This document shows positions 55,157-63,300 of a stretch of 64,000 nt of DNA, piece after piece. Numbering within the stretch: position 1 is the first letter of the stretch; the number at the start of each line of letters is the position of its first letter. Source of the stretch: Clostridia bacterium (lineage in GTDB: Bacteria > Bacillota > Clostridia > UBA1381 > UBA9506); NCBI GenBank assembly GCA_017399695.1, contig JAFQBK010000003.1:1-64000 (forward strand), given 5' to 3'. Below the pieces are notes generated by a model. It saw only the letters and a program-made list of their open reading frames with translations. It was not told the DNA's origin and did no database searches. Both the position numbers and the translations under genes were made by a program.

Positions 55157-56245
55157 ATGAAAAAAGCAACCAATTCTGCGTTGATGCGCAGGAAAAATGA
55201 AAAGCTTGTGTTGTCTATGATTTACAAAGCTCCCATTTCCCGTGTAGAAATAGCGAAAAAAACCGGACTAACCAAAGCTGCGATTACGTTTATTGTGGAT
55301 GATTTGATGAGCAGAGGTATCCTTTTGGAAACGGACGGACAATCCGAAACTGTCGGCAGAAACCCGAAAATGCTTTCGTTAAACGGCGATGCCTTTTATG
55401 TGATTGGTATCAATATTACGAGACATCATGTTGCCGTCGGGATAATGAATCTGGCAGGGAAAATGGTGTCTTCTGACTATTTTTCTCTTTGTGAGTGCAA
55501 CAAGACACTTGCGAAAATCAAACATAGTGTAGAAGAGCAAATGAAGACTGCCAAGGTGCCGAAGGAGAAGATTTATAAAGGAGCTGTAGTGACGCCGGGG
55601 CCGGTGGATATCGAAAACGGAATGATTCTAAATCCACCAAACTTTAATGAGTGGCATCATTTCCCGATTGTTTCTGAACTGACACAACTGCTTGGCGTCC
55701 CCTTTGTGTTTGAAAATGTATCTTCGGCGACGGCGCTTTCTGAAAAATTGTTTGGCGCAGCGATTGGGACAGAAAACTTTCTGGCATTGCGTGTGGACGA
55801 GGGTATCGGTTCGGGTATCGTGCTTGATGATGTATTGTTTCGCGGTCCTTGCGAGCTGGGTCATATATCCATATCCTATGACGGAAAGCCTTGCGAGTGC
55901 GGCAATCGAGGATGCATGGAAAAATATGCTGCAATTCCGGCCATTCTGGATGGGACGCCGTATCAAAGCTGGCAAGAAGTTGTAGACGCAGATGACGAGA
56001 CACTGATGAAGAAGGAAGCGGAGTATTTAAGCTGTGGCATCGTTTCAGCAAACAATATTTTTTCCTTTGATAAAATAGTTCTGTGCGGAGACCTTTCTTA
56101 CCGTGCGGGTAAGCTTGTTTCGTTTGTGTCAGACGCGGTTCGCAACAAAATGCTGACCGGTAAATATCCAATCGTGTCTACCGGCGCGGTAAGTTCGAGG
56201 CATAAAATTGCGGCTGCAGTTGCTATTTATGATTTAATCAGTTAA
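55157..56245 (+). CDS. ROK family transcriptional repressor
   Basis: This 362-residue protein has an N-terminal winged helix-turn-helix (about 15-58; SRVEIAKKTGLTKAAITFIVDDL) and a C-terminal ROK sugar-binding domain with the zinc motif CECGNRGCMEKY (Cys246, 248, 253) and His236. The usual NDAN active-site Asp is replaced in FENVSSATALSE, so it should bind sugar but not phosphorylate it. As the last gene of the glycyl-radical operon it most likely represses that operon until its sugar is present. Confidence 0.92.
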   Translation: MKKATNSALMRRKNEKLVLSMIYKAPISRVEIAKKTGLTKAAITFIVDDLMSRGILLETDGQSETVGRNPKMLSLNGDAFYVIGINITRHHVAVGIMNLAGKMVSSDYFSLCECNKTLAKIKHSVEEQMKTAKVPKEKIYKGAVVTPGPVDIENGMILNPPNFNEWHHFPIVSELTQLLGVPFVFENVSSATALSEKLFGAAIGTENFLALRVDEGIGSGIVLDDVLFRGPCELGHISISYDGKPCECGNRGCMEKYAAIPAILDGTPYQSWQEVVDADDETLMKKEAEYLSCGIVSANNIFSFDKIVLCGDLSYRAGKLVSFVSDAVRNKMLTGKYPIVSTGAVSSRHKIAAAVAIYDLIS

Positions 56246-56252
56246 TTCCATA

Positions 56253-56290
56253 AGAAAAAGCCATCGAGTTGTTCTCGATGGCTTTTTCTT
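56253..56290. terminator. bidirectional terminator
   Basis: AAAAAGCCATCGAG-TTGTT-CTCGATGGCTTTTT between the convergent ROK and nadA genes. Confidence 0.9.
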
Positions 56291-57200
56291 ATTTTAACAT
56301 TGCGTCAATGCTTTTTCTAGCGTTTTTGATGGTTTCTTCCGGTAAGGTAATTTCCTCGCCGCCCGTGCCGCTGACTGCGCGGTAAACATCCACTAAAGTA
56401 GTGAGACGCATATCGTGACAGATGCAGTCTTTTGACAGCGGATAAAACTGTTTTTCGGGGTAGGAAAACTTAAGATGCTGTACGATGGAGTTTTCCGTTC
56501 CGATAATAAATTCTTTGGCGTCGCTTTTTTCCACATACGATAAAATCCCGGTGGTGCTGCCGGCATAATCACTTAAGCGGCTGACCTCATTTTTACATTC
56601 CGGGTGCACCAAAAGCAGTGCATCAGGGTGCGCTTTTCTTGCGCGGTGAACATCTTCTTCGGAAATAGCGGTGTGCACAGGACAACCGCCGTCGATAAAG
56701 TAAAATGTCTTTTCCGGGACTTGCTCTTTGACCCAGGCGCCGAGATTGCAGTCAGGAATAAATAAAATTTCCTTTTGCGGTAGATTTTTAACAATATCCA
56801 GTGCAGAAGCGGAGGTGACACAAATATCACATTCGCATTTTAAGGCAGCAGTGGTGTTAATGTATGCTACCACACAGGCGGAAGGATGCTTTTCTTTTAA
56901 TTTCTTAAGTTCATCTACCGAAAGTTGTTCTGCCATCGGGCAGCCTGCATCGGAATGAGATAAAAGGACTTTTTTTTCGGGGGAAAGGATTTTGACGGTT
57001 TCTGCCATAAACCGAACGCCGCACATCAAAATCGTTTGTTGCGGTGCTTTGGCGGCTTGTTCACTTAATCCGTAAGAATCCCCGACAAAGTCAGCAATTT
57101 CCAAAATGTCGTGTGTCTGATAAGCGTGTGCCAAAATACAGACATCTTTTTCTTTTTTCAGCTCTATAATTCTTTTCTGTAATTCTTTCATAGTCAGCAT
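56289..57200 (-). CDS. nadA: quinolinate synthase
   Basis: This 303-residue [4Fe-4S] enzyme condenses iminoaspartate with dihydroxyacetone phosphate to quinolinate in NAD synthesis. Features are LAHAYQTHDI and GDSYGLSEQAA at the N terminus and cluster ligands in DAGCPMAEQ, HPECKNEV and DCICHDMRL. GGAGGGGAAAT precedes the ATG. It is divergent from nadB-nadC-niaR rather than in one operon with them. Confidence 0.96.
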   Translation of the reverse strand: MLTMKELQKRIIELKKEKDVCILAHAYQTHDILEIADFVGDSYGLSEQAAKAPQQTILMCGVRFMAETVKILSPEKKVLLSHSDAGCPMAEQLSVDELKKLKEKHPSACVVAYINTTAALKCECDICVTSASALDIVKNLPQKEILFIPDCNLGAWVKEQVPEKTFYFIDGGCPVHTAISEEDVHRARKAHPDALLLVHPECKNEVSRLSDYAGSTTGILSYVEKSDAKEFIIGTENSIVQHLKFSYPEKQFYPLSKDCICHDMRLTTLVDVYRAVSGTGGEEITLPEETIKNARKSIDAMLK

Positions 57201-57223
57201 AATTTCCCCTCCGTATATTGATT

Positions 57224-57252
57224 ATTATACCTTGAAATAGAGCAAAAGTCAA
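57224..57252 (-). promoter_or_regulatory. promoter of nadA
   Basis: TTGACT (57252-57247), a 17-base spacer and TATAAT (57229-57224) on the minus strand. Confidence 0.8.
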
Positions 57253-57266
57253 TAAAAGTTGACAGA

Positions 57267-57300
57267 AAAGTTTACATATGTATTGAAATGTGTAAACTTT
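57267..57300. promoter_or_regulatory. candidate NiaR operator in the nadA/nadB intergenic region
   Basis: AAAGTTTACA (57267-57276) and TGTAAACTTT (57291-57300) form a perfect ten-base inverted repeat with a 14-base centre. The right arm lies in the nadB promoter spacer and the left arm just upstream of the nadA -35 box. The niaR gene in the nadB operon is the obvious regulator. Confidence 0.75.
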
Positions 57301-57311
57301 TTTGTTATACT
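57283..57311 (+). promoter_or_regulatory. promoter of nadB-nadC-niaR
   Basis: TTGAAA (57283-57288), a 17-base spacer and TATACT (57306-57311), overlapped by the inverted repeat. Confidence 0.75.
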
Positions 57312-57362
57312 GTTTAAGAAGCAGTTTATTTCAAAGGATATTTACAGTTGAGAGAGGACGCT

Positions 57363-58640
57363 ATGGATACAGATATTTTGATTGTGGGTAGTGGGTGCGC
57401 AGGGCTTTATTGCGCTTTGCATCTGCCGAAAGAAAAGAAAATTACGATTATTACCAAATCGAGTGCCGAAAAAAACGATTCCTTTTTGGCACAGGGCGGC
57501 ATCTGTGTACTTCGGGACGAGGGCGATTATGATTCGTTTTTTGAAGATACCTTAAAGGCGGGACATTACGAAAATGACCGCACGAGTGTGGATATAATGA
57601 TTCGTTCCTCGCGGGATGTCATCAATGATTTAATTGATTACGGAGTGGAATTTACACGCGATGAAAATGGTGAATTAAAATACACCAAAGAGGGCGCGCA
57701 TTCTGCTAACCGTATCCTGTTCCATTACGACATTACGGGCAAGGAAATCACGAGTAAATTATTGGAACAAGTCAAAAAGACAGAGAACATCACGCTTTTA
57801 GAACATACGACATTAGTTGATATCGTGGAAAAAGACGGTGCATGTATCGGCGGCATTGCGGTTGATGATCAAGGTGAGCTTTTTGCTATCGGCGCGGAAT
57901 TTACAGTGCTTGCCTGCGGCGGCATCGGCGGTCTTTACAGCCATTCCACCAACTACCGACACTTAACGGGAGATGCGATTGCTATCGCTATCCGCCACGG
58001 AGTTGAGCTTAGGGATATCAATTATGTGCAGATTCATCCGACGACCTTGTTTTCGGAAAATGAGGGAGAACGGCGGTTTTTGATTTCTGAATCGGTCCGA
58101 GGAGAGGGTGCAAAACTTTATAATAAAGATATGCAGCGTTTTGCAAACGAGCTTTCGCCGCGGGACGTGTTAACCAATGCCATCCATCAGCAGATGGAGG
58201 AAGACGATACCGAGTTCGTCTGGGAAGACCTCAGGACGATACCAAAAGAAGAACTCGAGGCGCATTTTCCGAATATCGTCAGACATTGTGCGGAAAATCA
58301 GCTGGATGTTACTAAAGAATGTATCCCCGTCGTACCGGCACAGCATTATTTTATGGGCGGCATTCGTGTAAACTATGAAAGCAAAACCTCGATGCAAGGG
58401 CTTTACGCAATAGGCGAGACTGCGTGTAACGGCGTGCACGGACGGAACCGTCTGGCAAGTAACTCGCTACTTGAGAGCTTGGTTTTTGCTAAGCGTGCAG
58501 CGATGGATATGAAAGAAAATCCGGTAGTAAAACAAAAGTTGCCGGAGATTGATTTTTCTGAATATTCTGACCTTGCGGCATTAAAGAAAGAATACCGCAA
58601 ATTAGTACTTGATGAAATAGAGAAAGAAAATCGAAAGTAA
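57363..58640 (+). CDS. nadB: L-aspartate oxidase, short form
   Basis: This 425-residue flavoprotein oxidises aspartate to iminoaspartate, or uses fumarate as acceptor in anaerobes. It shows DILIVGSGCAGLYCAL, FLAQGGICVL, HPTTLFSENEGERRFLISE and the active-site AQHYFMGGI region. ATG 57363 follows GAGAGGACG. Standard NadB is about 530 residues; here the C-terminal three-helix domain is almost absent (the protein ends at EKENRK). The clean spacing to nadC argues for a natural short form rather than a truncation. Confidence 0.93.
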   Translation: MDTDILIVGSGCAGLYCALHLPKEKKITIITKSSAEKNDSFLAQGGICVLRDEGDYDSFFEDTLKAGHYENDRTSVDIMIRSSRDVINDLIDYGVEFTRDENGELKYTKEGAHSANRILFHYDITGKEITSKLLEQVKKTENITLLEHTTLVDIVEKDGACIGGIAVDDQGELFAIGAEFTVLACGGIGGLYSHSTNYRHLTGDAIAIAIRHGVELRDINYVQIHPTTLFSENEGERRFLISESVRGEGAKLYNKDMQRFANELSPRDVLTNAIHQQMEEDDTEFVWEDLRTIPKEELEAHFPNIVRHCAENQLDVTKECIPVVPAQHYFMGGIRVNYESKTSMQGLYAIGETACNGVHGRNRLASNSLLESLVFAKRAAMDMKENPVVKQKLPEIDFSEYSDLAALKKEYRKLVLDEIEKENRK

Positions 58641-58652
58641 GGAGAGACAGAA

Positions 58653-59510
58653 ATGGTTTTTGATAACGCAACATTAAAATTAAAAGTAGACCCCTTGATT
58701 TTAGGGGCACTCGAGGAAGATATTACAAGCGAAGACGTTTCCACCAACAGTGTGATGCCAACGGCAAAGCTTGGCGAGGTGGATTTGATTTGTAAAGAGG
58801 ACGGAATTCTGTGCGGAACGCAGGTATTTGCCCGCGTGTTTACACTTCTTGACGAGCAAACAGAAATCACCTTCTATAAAGAAGACGGCGACAGTATCAA
58901 AAAAGGAGAACTGATTGCGAAACTGCGCGGAGATATCCGGGTACTTCTTTCGGGAGAGCGTACAGCGCTCAATTATATGCAGAGAATGAGTGGTGTTGCA
59001 ACCTATACCAAAGCGGTTGCTGATTTGCTTGCTGGCACAAAAACCACGCTTTTGGATACCAGAAAAACGACGCCGAACAACCGTATTTTTGAAAAATATG
59101 CGGTTCGTGTCGGCGGCGGGAAGAATCACCGCTACAATCTGTCCGACGGCGTGCTCTTAAAGGATAACCATATCGGCGCGGCAGGCGGTGTCAAAGAGGC
59201 AATCCAAATGGCAAAGGCATACGCTCCGTTTGTAAGAAAGATTGAGGTTGAGGTAGAGACCTTTCAGATGGTGAAAGAAGCGGTAGAAGCAGGCGCAGAT
59301 ATTATTATGCTTGATAATATGACGCACGATGAAATCAAAGAGGCGATGACTTTTATTGACGGCAGAGCAGAGGTTGAGGTTTCGGGTAATGTAACCAAGG
59401 AAAATATTGCGATTCTTACTGATTTGGGTGTGGATTATATTTCAAGTGGTGCACTCACACACTCGGCACCGATTTTAGACTTATCCTTAAAAAACCTACA
59501 TGAAGTTTAA
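58653..59510 (+). CDS. nadC: nicotinate-nucleotide pyrophosphorylase (carboxylating)
   Basis: This 285-residue phosphoribosyltransferase makes nicotinate mononucleotide from quinolinate and PRPP. LLDTRKTTPNNRIFEKYAVR and VGGGKNHRYNLSDGVLLKDNH are the substrate-binding signatures. It lies 12 bases after nadB with GGAGAG before the ATG. Confidence 0.97.
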   Translation: MVFDNATLKLKVDPLILGALEEDITSEDVSTNSVMPTAKLGEVDLICKEDGILCGTQVFARVFTLLDEQTEITFYKEDGDSIKKGELIAKLRGDIRVLLSGERTALNYMQRMSGVATYTKAVADLLAGTKTTLLDTRKTTPNNRIFEKYAVRVGGGKNHRYNLSDGVLLKDNHIGAAGGVKEAIQMAKAYAPFVRKIEVEVETFQMVKEAVEAGADIIMLDNMTHDEIKEAMTFIDGRAEVEVSGNVTKENIAILTDLGVDYISSGALTHSAPILDLSLKNLHEV

Positions 59511-59522
59511 TTGGAGGTAGTT

Positions 59523-60065
59523 ATGAAAGGCGAATTACGAAGAGAGGAAATCAAGCGGCTTCTTTCTCTTTCTGATCAACCGGTTTCTGCGGGGAGACTC
59601 GCGCAAAACTTCGGCGTCACAAGGCAAAGTATTGTCAAAGATATTGCCATTTTGCGCGAGGAGGGAATCCCCATCCAGTCGCATATCAGAGGCTATCTTT
59701 TAGATGCAAAACTGATGCCTGAGCGCGTGTTTAAGCTGATTCATACCGATGAGGAAGTGGAAGAGGAGCTCAATACCATCGTGGATTTAGGCGGTATCGT
59801 GCGCGATGTCTTTGTGTACCATAAATATTATAACAAGGTGACGGCAACCCTCGATATTAAATCCCGACTGGATGTGAAAAACTATATTGACAATATCAAA
59901 GCCGGAAAGTCACTCTTGCTGAAAAATGTCACCTCAGGGTATCATTATCATACCGTGGCGGCAGAAAGCGCAGAAACGCTTCTTTTAATTGAAGAAAAGC
60001 TCCGCGAACGCGGTTTTTTAGCGCGCCTTCAGGAGTACGAGCCGGATGAGATGTGGAAAAAGTGA
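59523..60065 (+). CDS. niaR: NiaR-type transcriptional repressor of NAD biosynthesis
   Basis: This 180-residue protein has an N-terminal helix-turn-helix (about 18-58; SAGRLAQNFGVTRQSIVKDI) and a C-terminal 3H domain whose three conserved histidines bind metal and nicotinic acid (FVYHKYYNKV; SGYHYHTVAAES). ATG 59523 follows GGAGG. It is cotranscribed with nadB-nadC and should bind the inverted repeat upstream. Confidence 0.93.
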   Translation: MKGELRREEIKRLLSLSDQPVSAGRLAQNFGVTRQSIVKDIAILREEGIPIQSHIRGYLLDAKLMPERVFKLIHTDEEVEEELNTIVDLGGIVRDVFVYHKYYNKVTATLDIKSRLDVKNYIDNIKAGKSLLLKNVTSGYHYHTVAAESAETLLLIEEKLRERGFLARLQEYEPDEMWKK

Positions 60066-60081
60066 ATGGGTAATAAAGTTG

Positions 60082-60114
60082 AAAGGTCGTAGCAAAATTT
60101 GCTACGACCTTTTG
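60082..60114. terminator. bidirectional terminator
   Basis: AAGGTCGTAGCAAA-ATT-TGCTACGACCTT with flanking A and T runs, between the convergent niaR and topoisomerase genes. Confidence 0.88.
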
Positions 60115-60132
60115 TTGTTGTTTATAAAACTC

Positions 60133-62313
60133 TTAAATCAACGAAAGCTGTTCACCCTGCACATCATCATCTTTTAAGTAGGCGCCGCGGGCAGGGATGT
60201 TTTTCGTGCGGTAATAATCGAAGTCGGTAAAGGTGACCTCATCAAGTGATAACACTTTCGCAAGAGTGCTGCCTTTTTTTGGAGTTAAGACCTGAACACC
60301 CATCGAGGTACGCGTGGTCTTTAGCGGAATCTTTTCCGTGTTGAAAATTAAGACCTTGTTTAAGCTCGAAAATGCCACAAGCTCTGTGTCGGCAGTGAGA
60401 AAACGGATTGCCGCAAGCGGAGACTTTTCATAGTAGGCATTCGTTAGCTTTTTACGGTTGGTCTTGGTCTGATATGCCTCAAGCGGCACCTTTGCCATCT
60501 TTCCGTTTTCAAAGCTGAAGAGCATAAAGCCAGCATATTTTCCATCGGTTACTGCCATATAAACAATCTTTTCATCGGTTTCCATCCCCAAAAGATTCGG
60601 CAGATATTCACCCAAATCTCTTGCCTTGCAGTCCGGGATGTCGTTGATTTTCATCTTGTACACATTGGCGCGATTGCTGAAGAACAAAGCTTCATCACGG
60701 TTGGAACACTCGATGGAATTGATGAAACGGTCGTCCTCTTTGAGCTTTTGGTCTGCACTCGCACGCAGAGATACCAAAGAGATTTTCTTTAAGTAGTTCT
60801 GCTCAGAAAGGAACATTTTGAGGTTATAGTCTTCGACAAACTGTTCTTCAACGGTCTCAACGATGTCGTCTTCGGTAATGATTTCGGTACGACGGTCCTG
60901 ACCGAATTTCTTCATAATATCCTCAAGCTCACGAATGATGATTCGCTTCATTGCAACGTTGCTTGCAAGTGTCTTTTGGAGGTCTGAGATATCCTTTGTC
61001 AGCGAATCAATATCATTTAAGCGGTTTAATATATATTCCTTGTTTAAGTGACGGAGTTTAATTTCTGCGACATATTCTGCCTGAATGGCATCAATACCAA
61101 AGCCATCAATTAAGTTCGGGATAACTTTTGCTTCTTCTTCGGTTTCACGGATGATAGCGATTGCCTTATCAATATCCAGAAGGATTTTCTCAAGACCGCG
61201 CAGAAGATGCAAGCGGTGAGATTTTTTGTCAAGGTCAAATTCCAAGCGACGCTTAATACAACCTAAACGGAATGCGCTCCATTCCTTTAAGATTTCGCGG
61301 ACACCCATCACACGGGGAGAACCGCTGATTAAGATATTAAAGTTACAGCTAAATGAATCTTCCAGCGGTGTCTGCTTGTAAAGGCGCGCCATCAGCTTAT
61401 CAGGGTCTGTGCCACGCTTTAAGTCAAGCGTCAGCTTTAAGCCCTTTAAGTCAGTTTCGTCACGCAGGTCGGAGATATCCTTTAATTTTCCCTGCTTGAC
61501 CAGCTCGACGATTTTATCCATAATTGCTTCGACGGTGGTGGTGTAAGGGATTTCGGTAATCTCGATGCAGTTGTTTTTCTTATCATAGTTATATCGCGCC
61601 CGGAGCTTAAAACTGCCTCTGCCGGTTTCGAAAATGCTATTCATTTCCTCTTTTTTATAAATCAGCTGTGCACCGGTAGAAAAGTCGGGCGCAAGCAGAG
61701 TTTCCGATAAATCACATTCGGCGTCTTTTAGGTATGCAATGGTCGTTTTGCATACTTCATTTAAGTTGAAGCTGCAGATGTTGGATGCCATACCAACGGC
61801 GATACCCTGATTCGGATTGACTAAGAGGTTCGGAAAAGAGGTCGGCAGAAGCGTCGGCTCTTTCATCGTACCGTCGTAGTTATCCATAAAATCAACGGTG
61901 TTTTTATCAATATCCCCAAAAAGCTCGGCGCAGATAGGGTCTAAACGTACCTCTGTGTATCGGGGTGCCGCAAACGCCATATCGCGCGACTGCTGCATAC
62001 CAAAGTTTCCTTTGGAGTCGACTAAGGGGTGCAAAAGCGCACCGTTACCGCGCGTTAGGCGCACCATGGTCTCGTAAATTGCCATATCGCCATGGGGGTT
62101 AAGCTTCATCGTTTGTCCCACTACATTTGACGATTTGGTCCGGTTTCCCGAAAGCAGATTCATCTTATACATCGTATAAAGAAGCTTGCGGTGTGACGGC
62201 TTAAACCCGTCGATTTCGGGAATGGCACGGGAAATAATAACGCTCATTGCATAGGGCATATAGTTTTTTTCCAGCGCATTCGTGATATTTTGTTCGGTAA
62301 ATCTTGATTCCAT
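60133..62313 (-). CDS. type II topoisomerase subunit A, ParC-like
   Basis: This 726-residue protein has the breakage-reunion domain with active-site tyrosine in FAAPRYTEVRL near residue 119, a tower and coiled coil (about 330-480) and a shortened C-terminal beta-pinwheel. GyrA of Firmicutes is usually over 800 residues and has a GyrA box (QRRGGKG); no such box is seen, so ParC (topoisomerase IV) is preferred. The parE gene that usually precedes it is absent; tcdA is there instead. GGGAGGAAACC precedes the ATG. Confidence 0.9.
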   Translation of the reverse strand: MESRFTEQNITNALEKNYMPYAMSVIISRAIPEIDGFKPSHRKLLYTMYKMNLLSGNRTKSSNVVGQTMKLNPHGDMAIYETMVRLTRGNGALLHPLVDSKGNFGMQQSRDMAFAAPRYTEVRLDPICAELFGDIDKNTVDFMDNYDGTMKEPTLLPTSFPNLLVNPNQGIAVGMASNICSFNLNEVCKTTIAYLKDAECDLSETLLAPDFSTGAQLIYKKEEMNSIFETGRGSFKLRARYNYDKKNNCIEITEIPYTTTVEAIMDKIVELVKQGKLKDISDLRDETDLKGLKLTLDLKRGTDPDKLMARLYKQTPLEDSFSCNFNILISGSPRVMGVREILKEWSAFRLGCIKRRLEFDLDKKSHRLHLLRGLEKILLDIDKAIAIIRETEEEAKVIPNLIDGFGIDAIQAEYVAEIKLRHLNKEYILNRLNDIDSLTKDISDLQKTLASNVAMKRIIIRELEDIMKKFGQDRRTEIITEDDIVETVEEQFVEDYNLKMFLSEQNYLKKISLVSLRASADQKLKEDDRFINSIECSNRDEALFFSNRANVYKMKINDIPDCKARDLGEYLPNLLGMETDEKIVYMAVTDGKYAGFMLFSFENGKMAKVPLEAYQTKTNRKKLTNAYYEKSPLAAIRFLTADTELVAFSSLNKVLIFNTEKIPLKTTRTSMGVQVLTPKKGSTLAKVLSLDEVTFTDFDYYRTKNIPARGAYLKDDDVQGEQLSLI

Positions 62314-62350
62314 GGTTTCCTCCCGTTTGATGATGTAATAGTGAAAGGAT

Positions 62351-63061
62351 TTATTTTGTAAGATCTTGTACTACGCAAGATGCAATCAAAAGACCGGCAG
62401 CCGGTGGCACAAAAGCGTTACTGCCGGGGGTCTGGCGCCTGCTGGTTGTGCTTTCAGTGTCTTCTGTTTGCGGCGGAATCGGTGCTTCAGTGGAATATAC
62501 CACCTTGAGTTTTTTGACTCCGCGTTTTTTGAGTTCAGCGCGCATCACCCGGCACAACGGGCAGACCGAGGTATCAAACAGGTCTGCAATTTGAAGCATT
62601 TCCGGATGAAGCTTATTTCCCGTTCCCATACAACTGATTAAGGGAATGTTTTTTTTCTGCGCGGTAAGACAAATATCAATTTTAGCACTGACAGTATCAA
62701 TCGCATCAATGATGTAGTCATATTCGTCAGTGATGAGCCCGCTTTTTTCGTTCGATAAATAAAATTCGGAAACGGCCTTAATGTCGCAATCGGGGTTAAT
62801 GGAGAGCAGACGGTTTTTCATTGCAAGCACCTTTGACTGTCCAATGGTTTCCCGCGTTGCTTCAACCTGTCGGTTTAAGTTGGAAATGCAAACCTCGTCG
62901 TTATCAACAATGGTTAAATGTCCAAGCCCTGAGCGAACCAAAGCTTCTGCTGCGTGGCTTCCGACGCCGCCGACGCCAAAGAGCAAAACATTTGCTCGGG
63001 AGAGCTTGTCCATCGCATCCTTACCCAAAAGGCGCTCTGTTCGACTGAAAATTTCGCGCAT
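62351..63061 (-). CDS. tcdA: tRNA threonylcarbamoyladenosine dehydratase
   Basis: This 236-residue E1-like/ThiF-fold enzyme cyclises t6A37 to ct6A in tRNA. It has VLLFGVGGVGSHAAEALVRSG for ATP, NLNRQVEATRETIG and DAIDTVSAKI. The C-terminal PLCRVMRAELKKRGV is typical of TcdA (CsdL). GGGAGGATACG precedes the ATG. Confidence 0.92.
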   Translation of the reverse strand: MREIFSRTERLLGKDAMDKLSRANVLLFGVGGVGSHAAEALVRSGLGHLTIVDNDEVCISNLNRQVEATRETIGQSKVLAMKNRLLSINPDCDIKAVSEFYLSNEKSGLITDEYDYIIDAIDTVSAKIDICLTAQKKNIPLISCMGTGNKLHPEMLQIADLFDTSVCPLCRVMRAELKKRGVKKLKVVYSTEAPIPPQTEDTESTTSRRQTPGSNAFVPPAAGLLIASCVVQDLTK

Positions 63062-63214
63062 AAACCGTATCCTCCCATTTTCTTTCTAATTATTATTATA
63101 CAAAATTTTGGGACAAAAAGAAAGGTAAATTTTCAAAAAAACCATAGATAATGTAAAAATATGTACCCGAAGGGATGAAATTTCTACCTAAAACGGGGAA
63201 TATTCATTTTTCTA

Positions 63215-63243
63215 TTGAAAAACAGAGAGTATTTTACTATAAT
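63215..63243 (+). promoter_or_regulatory. promoter of the GH36-like gene
   Basis: TTGAAA (63215-63220), a 17-base spacer and TATAAT (63238-63243), about 58 bases before the start codon. Confidence 0.8.
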
Positions 63244-63300
63244 GAAACTGATATAAAATGGATGAAGATGTCCGATGACAAACGAGAGGAGAGCACGAAG

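Noticed and set aside
55644-56171. 175-codon minus-strand frame opposite the ROK gene
   Set aside because: The ROK protein is clear on the plus strand. The opposing frame is His/Arg-rich without features.
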